From Amaurobius ferox (Eukaryota; Arthropoda; Arachnida; Araneae; Amaurobiidae): 64,000 nucleotides of DNA. Made by a program: the position numbers and the translations under genes. The stretch spans positions 121,324,485 through 121,388,484 of the forward strand of contig OX578140.1 of assembly GCA_951213105.1 (NCBI GenBank), in the 5' to 3' direction. This document shows, piece by piece, positions 33,207 through 44,668 of this stretch. Each line of letters starts with the position of its first letter. The first letter of the stretch is position 1. Under the pieces are notes generated by a model, which worked only from the letters and a program-made list of their open reading frames with translations, searched no databases and had not been told where the DNA came from.

Positions 33207-33606
33207 AACACTTTCCAACATAATACTAAAGTATTTATGACTTTGTTCTTTCATTCTGTCTGTCTGTCTGTCCGTTCGCGCGATAACTTCCGTAAATATG
33301 AATTTATCAAAATGAAATTTTAGTATGTTGTTGAGACGACATATGGGAATAAAAATAAATAATATCATCCAATTAGTTTTGGATTGAATTCGGGTTGAAA
33401 AAATGAAATACATTGAACCTTATGGAACATAATTTTTCGAACATTTTTTAAGCGCAGTTAAAATGCATAAATTGCTTCGAAAATTTTAAGAAATATTCAA
33501 ATTATTACATAAAAATATGTAAAAAATTTTCAGCAAAATATATTGGGTAGTGTAAAAAAAAAATGAAATAATAATCACACTCATGATATAAAGAGATCAG
33601 GTGACT
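33207..33606 (+). repeat. interspersed repeat family B, long copy
   Basis: Starts AACACTTTCCAACATAATAC with an AAAGTATT partner arm, followed by TCTGTCTGTCTGTCTGTCCG, TTGTTGAGACGACATATGGG and GAAATACATTGAACC. It ends near GAGATCAGGTGACT. Aligns with 5901-6306. It abuts the TT-element chimera at 33618. Confidence 0.65.
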
Positions 33607-33617
33607 AGTCACGACAA

Positions 33618-34642
33618 ATCTGATGGTGGCAGCACATGACTTTCCTTATATAATGCAATGAATTTGCTAATTTTACAGTAACAAAAAATAGGTTATTCTT
33701 ATAGTAGATACTTATATTCTTTCTAAGATATTTCATTTTTGACAATTAGTCGTCATTTTCATTGATTGAGCGTCATTTTTATCCATTTGGCGAGATTTTC
33801 GTTAATTTCGCAACATTTAAGTGTTATTCTTATAGTAAGTAAAAATGACTATTGGCGTTCAAATACAAAAGTATTATTCAAAGTATTTTTTCTCAAGAAT
33901 AGAACGAGCTAGATCCACGACAATGATTTCACCAAATTTATCGCAAGATATTACATAGAAAAAGTGAACATGTTTCTCAACAGTTAATTTTTTTTTTTTA
34001 ATTTATGGGATTTTTTGAAAAAAATATTTAAAAAATGTGCAATATCTCGAGACCGGTTGGTACTAGCGGTCTAAAGTTTATGTCAATCGTTTTCTAACAA
34101 AAAATTAGATACGAAATATCTATTTACATAACTTTATTAAAGGTTTTGAATTTTTAGTGATTTTTTCAAAATTTCACTCGAAAATTTATGGGGGTTCTGA
34201 ACATTTGATTGTGTTTAAAAACAATAAGCTTCCAGTATTCACAGATTGTAATTTTTGTACCAAATTTCATTCGAATCGCTCCATTCGTTCGTGCGATATC
34301 GTCTCCACAGACTCACTGACACACACACACGCACTAGTCATTTATCTGCCGTAAGAATGATTTATTTCTCCATCCATAACGCTTGGCGAGATTTTGGCGA
34401 CGAATTTGGTGGAATGTTGTCAACTTGGCGACTTTTTTAAATGTTGCTAAATTAACGAAAAACTCGCCAAATGGATAAAAATGACTCTAAATCAATAAAA
34501 ATGACGACTCATTGACGAAAATTCAATATCTTGGAAAGAATATAAATATCTACTATAAAAATAATCTATTTACTTTTTTACTGTAAAAGTAGTAAATTCA
34601 TTGCATTATATAAGGAAAGTCATGTGCTGCCCACATCAGATT
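33618..34642. mobile_element. head-to-head TT-element chimera
   Basis: The left portion (33618-34330) is a minus-strand TT-element type 1, from its 3-prime end (AATCTGATGG, 33618 onward) through the microsatellite ACACACACACGC. The sequence then switches at about 34333-34337 to plus-strand TT-element sequence starting TAGTCATTTATCTGCCG. It runs to the normal 3-prime end GTGCTGCCCACATCAGATTTTT. Both outer ends are therefore 3-prime ends and neither 5-prime hairpin is present. Subterminal TATATAAGGAAAGT is present at both ends in inverted orientation. Confidence 0.75.
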
Positions 34643-34646
34643 TTTT

Positions 34647-35782
34647 TTGTTCTAAGGCTATTTTGCGTTCACAATAGTAAGTTAAGAAGGAAGGAAAAAG
34701 GGCAACTCCAGTTTTTCAGAATTTAGAATTTGTTTTGTGAAATGTTGTTAACTTCCTACATGTAAGATTTCGGAATTTTTTTTAACCGAATTCAGTAAAA
34801 GGAAAAAACCGAATTCAGTATTTGACTAATTTATTGATAGAACTACTTTTCTAAGACATGAAAGCTGATTTTAGTAGCATATGAAATCTTATAAAAGTTG
34901 GTGAATATTTTAATGTAATAAATGCTTTCATACACGCATTCTATGCTTACGTTATTAACATAAATTTGCTTATTTTCTGTTATATTATTCGAAAAAAAAA
35001 TATATGGCTGATGAAAAAAAAAATTTGCATCTGAAACAAATACTATAACAAATTTTCAATTCTTACAGATTAAATATTAAAAGGTCAATTTTAGTATTTT
35101 CATATGATTTGCATATTCCTTGTTATCGATGACAATGCATCATAAATTACAGTTTGTTTTATTTTAGGATATTAGTTGAACTTTGAAAATAGTAAAATAT
35201 AAAAGAATATATAATTTAATGCTGTAGAGTGATGTAAAAGGAGGAAAAAGTAAAAATTTCATTTAAGAATAATTTTTCGCATTCCATCAAAGATAGTTAT
35301 TTTTCACTGTATTATTATTTAAAATATATATTCGGCAATATTTATGACGCTAATTACTTGGAAAAAATTATTTTTTGTCTTTGATGTTTAATTGATCATA
35401 ATGACTTCATACAAAGAATAGAAGATGTGTAGAACATGGAATATGATTCTTTTGATATTTAAATTAGTATTTTGTTTTTCTAAATAGCATATTTTCTAAC
35501 TCCTTATGAAGATTAATGATTTTAAAACAATGTTTTCGTGTTTCGTAAATTAATTTTTGTTTTATTACTGTAGCATTCCTTTATTTGTAACTTTCAACTC
35601 GTTTTATTTATCGATTTCATTCTTTCTTCTCTCTTCTTTACAAATATAAGTGAAAATAAGATTATAATAAAGTAAAATATAAGAGTTATTGATTAATAAT
35701 GTAAAATATTGAATTATTGAAATCATTGTAAAAGCAGCTATTTTTTGTTTTGCGCTCTACCTTAAATTTTATATAGTTTTTA
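34647..35782. other. no recognised feature
   Basis: Very AT-rich. Nothing was recognised on either strand. Confidence 0.4.
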
Positions 35783-36048
35783 TACACTGTGTCCTAAAAA
35801 TGACCGGCCTATTTGAAAACTGAATAAAAACTATTGGGCAGTGATAGAAATGCACAGTGTTTGCTGCAATGTGCTTAGGACAACAGTACATTTTCAGTCA
35901 GACAGACTTTCGAAATTAATTACAAAGTTCGGCAACAGATGGCGCTGCAGGCGATCTGCGAGAGATATGGGGAAACGCAATCCGTGAGATCGCCATTCTG
36001 TAAATCGACTTTCTGCTGTTAGTGGGTGCTGTTGTTCACAGTTTGCTG

Positions 36049-37050
36049 TGTAAAAATGTTTATTCCTTGGAACAGCGAATATTTCTTGTGTTGGAATTCC
36101 ACCGCCTGAATCACAGTGTTGTTGAAACAAGTCGAAGTTTTCGGATGAAGTTCAATGTGACCAAAGGACCGAAAAAGGGTACAATAAAGGCTCTGAAAAA
36201 TTTCAACGGACTGGGAACGTGAAGGGTGACCGTCCTGGAAAGGTGGGGCGACCACGTTTGACAGTCACAGAGGCGAATGCTCAGCTTGTCCATCAGCGGC
36301 CCCGTGTTTCCGTTCGCCATGTTGCAGCTCAGGCAGGAATACGACGAATGTAAACGCATCGTCTCATGCTCCACAGCTTACACCTGTTTCCATACAAGAT
36401 TCAGACTCGGCAACCCCTCAGTGCTGCTGCCATGGATGCACGAGAGACGTTCGCGAACGACATGCCGCAAAAGCTTGATGTCGGCGACATCCATGTGGGA
36501 ATCATCTGGTTTACCGATGAAGCTTATTTTTACCTCGATGGCTTCGCCAATAAACACAACTGACGCATATGGGGAACAGAAAATTCCCATGTTGCAGTCC
36601 CATCGTTCCTGCATCCGGTAAAAGTTGGCCGCCAATTCCTCCAAAGGATTCATTGGTCAATTGTACCGATTCCTAACGATTACTGCAGTACGCTATCTGG
36701 ACATTCTGCTCTAATTCTTGGAAGGCTTCTAAGAACACCTCGTGGTTCATGCAAGACGGTGCCATGCCACATCGAACGGCCGAAGTGTTTAATTTCCTCA
36801 ACGAACATTTCGATGATCGTGTGATTGCTTTGGACTATCTCATGCATACGGGAAGCGGCATGGATTTTGCTCCCATTCGCCAGATTTGACTCCCTGTGAC
36901 TAATTTGAATTTTTGTGTTGACACTTGAAAGACCAGGTGTACCGCTACAATGCACAAATGACTGCGGAACTGGAACAGCACATCTCTGCTGCATGTGAAG
37001 CCATTCCGGCTGAGGCGTTTGCACGAGAGTCTGATATTTACTAGCATCTC
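36049..37050 (+). pseudogene. transposase with DUF4817-like N-terminus, broken
   Basis: The N-terminal frame (36052-36222) reads V-Y-S-L-E-Q-R-I-F-L-V-L-E-F-H-R, then V-V-E-T-S-R-S-F. This is the helix-turn-helix type often labelled DUF4817 in arthropod transposons. After a frame change, 36366-36563 gives L-F-P-Y-K-I-Q-T-R-Q-P, then I-W-F-T-D-E-A-Y-F-Y-L-D-G-F, which carries the first catalytic Asp. A further frame gives M-Q-D-G-A-M-P-H-R-T-A-E-V-F (around 36749-36790), the second catalytic Asp. S-P-D-L-T-P-C-D (about 36872-36896) follows, with a stop right after it. D-Q-V-Y-R-Y-N and E-L-E-Q-H-I-S-A-A-C-E-A-I-P lie near 36930-37010. Frameshifts and stops show it is inactive. The acidic residues themselves are still readable. 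Confidence 0.8.
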
Positions 37051-37713
37051 AATCCTGCGGTCATTCCCAATGGGAAACAAAATCCGGTGCAATACGCATG
37101 CTCACGGACTCGTCCTCTCCAGTGCTTCAATATTTCGTCAAGGGGTGATATAAATCACAGACTAATATTATATATATAGTATTCTGTGATATAAATAGTG
37201 TTGAGACCCAGACCATCCGACCTACCAGAGAGGTGTAAGGCAACTGAATATAAATAGTGTGCAGAAGCTGAAGATACAATGTTCCGATCGAAATCGCAGC
37301 TGACAGTCTGACATGCTTCCCAATTACAGTTTTACGATTAAAATCGTAAAAATGCGATCCAAAATGTACAACATTGCATCCCAATGAGAATATTTACGAA
37401 TATGTACAGTGTTGCCTTGGATTTTAATGTTCGTTCTGAGATTTTACGATTTTTAGGCAATGTCAATTTGTAATGTAATGGTTGAATGGTAAACAGAACT
37501 GCCCTCTATTTTTTAAATTCTAATCCGATTTTAAATGTATGGTAAAGGAAAGTTTTATTTTAAATAATATAATATTTTATGATTTCGTAATATAGTATTC
37601 TGTGATTTATATCACCCTTTGACGAAATATTGAAGCACTGGACGAGTCCGTGAGCATACGCATTGCACCGGATTTTGTTTCCCATTGGGAATGACCGCAG
37701 GATTGAGATGCTA
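37043..37713. repeat. inverted duplication inside the mariner-like element
   Basis: The left arm (about 37043-37158, GCATCTCAATCCTGCGGTCA to GGGGTGATATAAATCAC) is repeated in reverse at about 37597-37713 (GTGATTTATATCACCCTTTG to TGACCGCAGGATTGAGATGC) with few differences. The left arm is the expected continuation of the transposase 3-prime end. The roughly 440-base spacer holds foreign sequence, including a SINE fragment at 37201-37244 and a TTTTACGATTAAAATCGTAAAA palindrome near 37330. Confidence 0.85.
37201..37244 (-). mobile_element. fragment of the 5S-type SINE 3-prime end
   Basis: On the minus strand GTTGCCTTACACCTCTCTGG, GTAGGTCGGA and GGTCTGGGTCTCAA match the last 44 bases of the SINE bodies at 54299-54682 and 55060-55220. 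Confidence 0.75.
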
Positions 37714-38114
37714 ATCTGATATTTTTGTTCTGAGACTACGCCATGTTGTTACTGCGCATGCTGGATATGTGGAAATATCATATTTTAATTTTTTCCAGAC
37801 TGCAGTGAATTTCTATCTATTTCCGAACTTTGTAACTAATTTCGAAAGTCTGTCTGACTGAAAATGTACTGTTGTTCTAAGTACATTGCAGCAAACGGTG
37901 CATATCTATTGCAGCCCGTTTAGTTTTTATTTATTTTTCAAATAGGTCGGTCATTTTTGGGACACCCTGTAAATGCTAATAGTTTGATTGATATGCATAT
38001 TGTGGTTTTACTGTATTTACGCATCCGTATTTAGTTATGCACATTAATATTTAATAGTTTTGTCATATTTATGTTCAGTAGTAATTTTCATATAATAGTT
38101 TAATATGCATGTTA

Positions 38115-38410
38115 ATAATTTGATTCCTACCGCCTATACGTTTTCTAATGAATTTAGTGACAGTTTGGCTACTAAAATATCAGTCAATGGAAAGTTCCAG
38201 AAAATGAAGTTTCAAATTTTAGATAGAACCAAATTTGATTCGTACCGGCTATGCGTTTTCTAATCAATATACTGACAGTTTGGCTACTAAAATATCAGTC
38301 AACAGAAAGTTCCAGAAAATGAAGTTTCAAAATTTAGATAGAACCAAATTTGATTCGTACAGGCTATATGTTTTCTAGTCAATGTAGTGACAGTTTAGCT
38401 ACTCAAATGA
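38115..38410 (+). repeat. tandem repeat, unit about 115 bp
   Basis: About two and a half copies of a unit with TTTGATTCSTACCGGCTAT-like, GTTTTCTAATCAAT, TGACAGTTTGGCTACTAAAA and GGAAAGTTCCAGAAAATGAA landmarks, starting near 38119, 38235 and 38350. Confidence 0.85.
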
Positions 38411-39179
38411 TGGCCAATGAGTTTTTCTGACACATTCTAGTAGTGTTATGACCGATGAGTTTTTAAAAACATATTTTAACGAAGTTTGTCAAACTGTATG
38501 AATGACTTTGGTAATTTTGTAGTGAGACATGGCTGGAGTTAAATTACATTATGGCTCTTTTATTAAAATCATTATAGGAGCAAATGGTTTTGGATGCTGA
38601 AGAACAATTTGCTAGGAAGATAAACGTGCAATAGTACTTCTCTATTATACAGAATTATTCAAAATTCTAAAATCTCGATTTCCGCTTTTGAAATTTACAA
38701 TATTGGGTTCAGCTTAAGCGAATTTTGAAGAATCTGGAAACAAAGTTCATTTGACCTGCTTCATATGCTATTTTAATTGCCTCAAGTGACTCATACACCA
38801 AGCCCATAAATTTTAACAAACGTTTCAGACTTGTAACAAAGTTTCGTAAATGACATACTGCGAATTATGCTATTCACTGGAGAAATGGCTCATATCTAAA
38901 GTTTTGCGACTACCACCCGCCAACTTCCAATTTCTGCCTAATTATATTTATTAATGCAGTTCAGTATGGGTTTCACATTTAGCGCTGCAATCCATTGTTT
39001 GACTCCTATACTGCAGTTCTGTTAATGACGCCATTTCTAATTTGACCGTGGGTAACGCATTAGCAAATTTTCGTGTATTTCAAGTGCTTACCAATTTTGC
39101 AAGAAATAATGCGTCTAAATTTGGAGCAAAAACTAAAAGCAGCTCTTACTGAACAAGCTCGATATTTGCATAATTTTTA
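38411..39179. other. no recognised feature
   Basis: Moderately AT-rich. Nothing recognised in any frame. Confidence 0.4.
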
Positions 39180-39987
39180 ATTTTCCTATGGTGTACAGGG
39201 AATTTTCCATGGTGTTTAGGGAAAGTATTGAAATAGTCTCGAAAATCGGAACTCGAGTTTTCGATGGATTTGCACACAAATTCCAGAACACGAATCCACT
39301 AATTTTAGAGCGACGTCTCTGTGTGTATGTCTATCTGTGTGCTTGTTTGTCTGCCTGCTAGTTTGTCTGTATGTCTGTGTAATGTACGCATACACTCTAT
39401 CTCAAAAACTATTCGGCAAAATTTCACAAAATGTGGCTGGTAAGTCACTTGTAGGTTAGTTTGGTGATGATTAGTTTTGAGTACAATTGGAATAATAAAA
39501 CAGGGCATTTTTGTAAAATTGTCAAAATCTGAAATAATAGATTAAATAGAGTCAAATGTGTTGATTAAAATCTTGTCTGATAAGTCATTTTTGACGATTA
39601 AATGAATAAGAACATTTCCATTACTCTAGAATGAACTGTACTATAGAAATTTAAGTTCTTTCGAATATTGTACAGCTGGCAACGTTTTAAATGTTAAGTT
39701 TCCAAATGAAATTTAAGTTCTTTCGAATATTGTACAGCTGGCAACGTTTTAAATGTTAAGTTTCCAAATGAAATTTAAGTTCTTTCGAATATTGTACAGC
39801 TGGCAACGTTTTAAATGTTAAGTTTCCAAATGAAAAGAGAACATACTAAAACTGAAAATTGAATAGAGTTTCAAATAAGTGTCCGGGTAATTTTTTGCAT
39901 TTAAATTCAATTGAATGCATTGTAAAAGAAGAGAAAAGAAAGTGAATTTAAGTCTGTAGAAAAAGTTAGTGGTTGACCATATCAGTT
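39180..39987 (+). mobile_element. TT-element type 2, diverged
   Basis: Starts AATTTTCCTATGGTGTACAG with a degraded hairpin and continues with AACTCGAGTTTTCGATGGAT, a TGTCTGT microsatellite (39335-39385) and a CACTCTATCTCAAAAACTA block. It ends GTTGACCATATCAGTTT, where consensus would be CACATCAGATTTTT. Contains a perfect triplication of 62 bases. Confidence 0.6.
39646..39831 (+). repeat. perfect 62-bp triplication
   Basis: Three identical copies starting GAAATTTAAGTTCTTTCGAA at 39646, 39708 and 39770. Identity among copies within an old, diverged element points to a recent expansion. Confidence 0.95.
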
Positions 39988-42357
39988 TAAAAAAAAAATA
40001 AGAAATACTTCAGAAGTTTAATGTTTTAGAACATGTATTAACGAGTGTTAAGATGTAATTGAAACTGAAGAAATTATATATTAATTATTGCTTAATTTAC
40101 TATATTTTGTCTTAAGAAAAATGATTTCGTCAGTTCTTAAATAAATTGACGCTTTTAAAGCACGTATTATTTAGAAATGTTAGTACTTAAAAAAATCTTT
40201 AATTAATTCTGTATATTACTGCTGTCTTACAAATTTGGCACCTTTCAGCTACATTGCTTAACATCAATATGCATCCAATCTAACTTAATATCATTCTTAC
40301 TACAAGATATACACATACAGTTAATCTACCCATCAATTTATCTACAGAACTACCTAGTTTGACTACCATGACTAACATTGACTAACATTCTTGCACGTGA
40401 TTATTTCTAACTATTTAATCAAACTCTATTTTTTTACTACTCTATATCTATTTTGAAGTTAATATGTAAGTCTAACTTCACATATTTTGGTTTTATTTAT
40501 AGCTATTTTCTGTTGTAAATATATTAAATATTAATGTATGTCTCGCTACGCGTCTTCAGTATCTTAAGATATGTAATTAATAATTTTTTATATATTTGGT
40601 TAAAACATTAAAATCTTTGGTTTTTACAGCAACGAATGTTTTTCATTGAAAGTTATGATACATTTGATTGAAGCTGTAGATCATTTAAATCGTAAGTATT
40701 AAGTCTAAAATAATACTTTTATGCAAATACCTTTTAAGGCTTATATACATTTTTTGTATTTATAACCGAACACGATTTTTCGAATTTTCTGGCATAATAC
40801 AACAAAAATTTTGCTGTAACGCAATTTTGCACTTCTTTCAAGTTTGTCCTAATAGACAAAAATTAGAAATAGAATATATTTTTAAAATAAGATTTTATAT
40901 CCTTTAAAATGTCTTTCGAATGCATGGATAGTGATATTTTACGTAAAAATATATTTTAAGATTGTTATATTTTTATACGTATAATATTTTATGTTATTAA
41001 AATTTATTTAAAAACATTGAAATTTATAAATTATAATAAAGAATGAAAATATCGATTTGAAGATATATATAAATTGAAATATATTTATTTATTTTAATTA
41101 AGTTGAAATAAATGTTTTTATTTGCGTAATTTGAAAGCAATACTCAATTTTACAGTATTTTGTTGTCATTTCTGTGAATATCGAAGAAATTTAACGTTTA
41201 ATTTTACTAACTAATAGCAAAAATTTTGCGTTTCATGAATCGAAACTTAATGTGATAACCAATTTTAAAATTTGAAATTTAATTTGTTGTCTTTTATAAA
41301 GTGCCAGAAACTTATTTTTGAAATATATCCCTAAATCAAAAATATATATCCTCGTCAATGTATGTCAACACATAACAAATATGTAACTAATGTTATAATT
41401 GATAGGCACTGAAAATAATCTAAATGAAAGCGTCTTAGAAATGCCATGCAGCATCATTCCATGCGCATAATTAATAAAAGCATCATATAAATACTTTTCA
41501 CATATAATAAATGTATTTTTATTTTATCACAACATGTAATATAAACATCCGAATTCAAATGACAAAAGTACAATACTGAACAAAATATTATATCTACACA
41601 TGCACAGCATGACATTTCTAAGATGCAGTAAAATCTTAATAGTAAAATTACAAGGCAATCGCAGGCAACAATGGAGTTAAAAGTTAATGGAAACTAGTTT
41701 TGAGTTAATTGTTAGTTTATGCAACAATTTTGATGTTTATTATGTTAGAATGAATTATTTTATAATAAAATGTGATTTATTGCCCTCAATTAATTATTAC
41801 AAAGTTGTTGAAGACTGAACACATTCCAAAACATGAGCCAAAGCTTTAAAGAGAAATGATTGAATCTGAAAATTAAAATACTTCATTAGCTACAGCATAA
41901 GGCAATTGATTTCAGCAATGATTTCAAATGCAGGAAAATGTTTGTGAGAAGAAATAAGGTTGCATAATCTACTGACTGTACTTGCTTGAGTATTTGCTCT
42001 GTCTCAGACAACCTGATGAGGAAGGCTCTTTTTTCACCTTCGAAACTGCTTGATGCCTTTAATCAGTCTAATGCTGTAACTAATGAAGTGTTTGAATTTT
42101 CAGATTAATCAAATTAGCATTTTTTATAGGACTGAATGTTATACAACTATTTTCAAAAATCGAATTTAAATATTCGAAAATTAAAACAAAATTTATAGTC
42201 ATTTTTAATGATATTTAATAAATTAAATTAAACTGAATTTTATTTGCAAACCCGTTATTATTTGTAACATAAAATATAAATGTTTAATAATTTAATAAAA
42301 CATATTTTTGAAAGAAATATTGACTTTTTTAATAATACACATTAGTTTATTTATTTT
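39988..42357. other. no recognised gene, very AT-rich
   Basis: No open frame with a domain, no RNA gene and no transposon end recognised. Confidence 0.4.
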
Positions 42358-42625
42358 TGTTGTTGTTACTAATTCTATCCGATCTATCCAGAGGCTAGAC
42401 TAGGTCCATGAGTCTATGTATCCTCAAGGAATCATAGACCAATGGAATCATAGACTCCCGGAAATAACCTCTCAAGATAATCCTAGATAGCGCAAGAGAT
42501 GACCAGGGAAGGTCTGTTGAATATTACACTTGGAGCAAAGTTATAAACCGTGTACCCCTGCACGAATTTAAGACTCTTTAATTGTCTATTTACAAATCTG
42601 GAAATGGTGGTCTGTAGATTTCTGT
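42358..42625 (-). pseudogene. LINE 3-prime end
   Basis: On the minus strand it shares the order of landmarks with 28533-28810: CCAGATTTG, AATTAAAGAGTCT, and a decayed C-terminus with L-K-S-L-K. It ends GGATAGAATTAGTAACAACA. The terminal ATTAGTAACAACAACAA is the same as the tail of the SINE at 1785-2039. No intact coding. Confidence 0.55.
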
Positions 42626-44562
42626 GGCTAATTTATTAATAGTCTTCACGGGTGTTGCATAATTAGATGGTTCTATACCTTCAACTATTTATACAATAAC
42701 AATATTTTACTTATTAATATTTTTTTATAAATAATTTCAGTAAAATTTGCGAAAAATTTAATTGCCATGTGTTGTTTTAATATTTAGTTTACATATATAA
42801 TTCTATACATTTGTTATGAAATGTAATTTAATTTATATGCAATTTATTTTTATTGTTAAAAATTTTAATAGTATGTAAAATAAGAAAATAAATTTTACTT
42901 TAGAATTAGCAGTTTTATAAAACTATATGTAATAATATTAGTCCTCAAGATTTGAATGATTAAATAAAAATACTTAGTGTAAACTGTATACGTAACTATA
43001 TTTAAATATATATCTCACAAATGAAGCATACCGATTAAATTTTAGGAATGCTCCTATAGATGATAATATAAGATAATCTAATGATAGGTTCTCTCTCTAT
43101 AACAATAATTTAAAATAGGATATTTAGGATATTTACCTCGAAAAATATTATTATATAAAACTTAACACTACTATTTATATGTCATATTTAAATATTGACT
43201 TAAGCGGATGAGGATTGAAACTGTAATATTTTGTAAAATATAACGAAATTTAACGTAATATGACCTCCAAAAGAGGAAAAATATATAAAACTTTGGCAAA
43301 TGTTTGTTTCTTTAATATATTCTGAAACACATCAAATTCCCTGTATAGTTTTATGTAAACATTCTCCAATACTGAACAAGAAAACTTTAGACGTAAAATT
43401 TTAGGATTATAATAATATGGAATGAACATAAAGTATTTTTATAAAATAGCTATTTCATAATCAAAAAATTAAAATTTTATCCTTTACTTTTATAAAGTAT
43501 TTATCTACAGACTTTAAATTTGGTACGTATATGCTAAAATATAATATGCATTCTGCATAATCATATGTCCCAGATAAATATAAAAATTTCAAAATGTAAA
43601 ATTTCAAAATGCTTTCTATAGGTTTCCTTCTCTTTTTAACTAACATTACAACTATTTGTAAATATAACAATTATATGATATAAAGAATGTGAATTAAAAC
43701 TATATTAACATAGAGTAAAATAAATATTGAAAATTAGTTAATTTAAAATCGAGATCTGTTTTTTGTGTAATTTCTGCACGCTAATTTATATATAAAACAG
43801 GATATGTATTTATTTGGTATGTTGGAATTCGGATATGGCTCTTATTTTAGGTTTAATGGCTAAATAGTTAAATGTATTTGAAACAAATTGAATATTTCTA
43901 GTTGGTAGCTGAAAGGTGAATTTGAAACTTTAACGTTATGAAAGCATTACCTCACATGTTAATGTGCTGTACGATCTTTCAAGGTAAAACTATTTCAACA
44001 TATTTTGCAAAGAGCGAATTTTTTAATATAAAAAATATCAAAGATTAATTATCTGTTTGTTATAGTGTTTTTTCTTTCCTGGTATATATTTTTTTAATTT
44101 GGCGTGGTTATTTTTCATCGATAATGACAGAAATATTGGCTAGGTGTAATAAATAAAACTGATGCTTGTTAGAATATAATTATTTGTTACTTCCTTAAAG
44201 TAAGCAGATAGAGGAATATTATATGACTACAAATGTTTTGAGGGTGTTTCAAGCTTTCTTCCTCAGGTCAAAAGCAGTATGTTCTTAATAGACGCTAAAA
44301 AACAACCCTTTTCTCTTAATAGACTCTAAGAAACAACTTCCTTATTTTAATAGACGTCAAGGAACAAGTACTGTTGTTCTGCAGTCGTTTCTTAGCTTCT
44401 ATTAAGAGTACTCTATTTTTGATCCGAGAAACAGGTCTCAAAATGCCCTCAAAATAATGGTAGTCACATGATTTTGTCTGCTTTCTCAAAAATATATTAA
44501 AAAATTATATGTTTAGAATTTCCATTTTATTTCTGAAACATAGATTTGTAAATAAAATACAT
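42626..44562. other. no recognised gene, very AT-rich
   Basis: Includes three diverged copies of a TTAATAGACGCTAAGAAACAA-like phrase at 44287-44365 with an inverted relative at 44388-44410. No gene signal. Confidence 0.4.
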
Positions 44563-44668
44563 ATTCTTAATCAGAAGGAATATTTTTAATCAGAAGAAAT
44601 ATTTTTAATCAGAAGGAATATTCTTAATCAGGAGGAATATTCTTAATCAGAAGGATTATTCTTAATCA
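44563..44668 (+). repeat. 19-bp tandem repeat
   Basis: About five and a half copies of TCTTAATCAGAAGGAATAT with point differences. Confidence 0.9.

Larger units (their letters stand above)
35785..37969 (+). mobile_element. mariner-like element with long TIRs, decayed
   Basis: Flanked by TA at 35783-35784 and 37970-37971. The left terminus (CACTGTGTCCTAAAAATGAC) and right terminus (complement CAGGGTGTCCCAAAAATGAC) begin inverted repeats of about 150 bases that continue through TTTTCAGTCAGACAGACTTT and TACAAAGTTCGG. The interior contains a broken transposase (36049-37045). An internal inverted duplication (arms about 37043-37158 and 37597-37713) makes the right side unusual. TA target and DD-type transposase place it in the Tc1/mariner superfamily. 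Confidence 0.85.
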
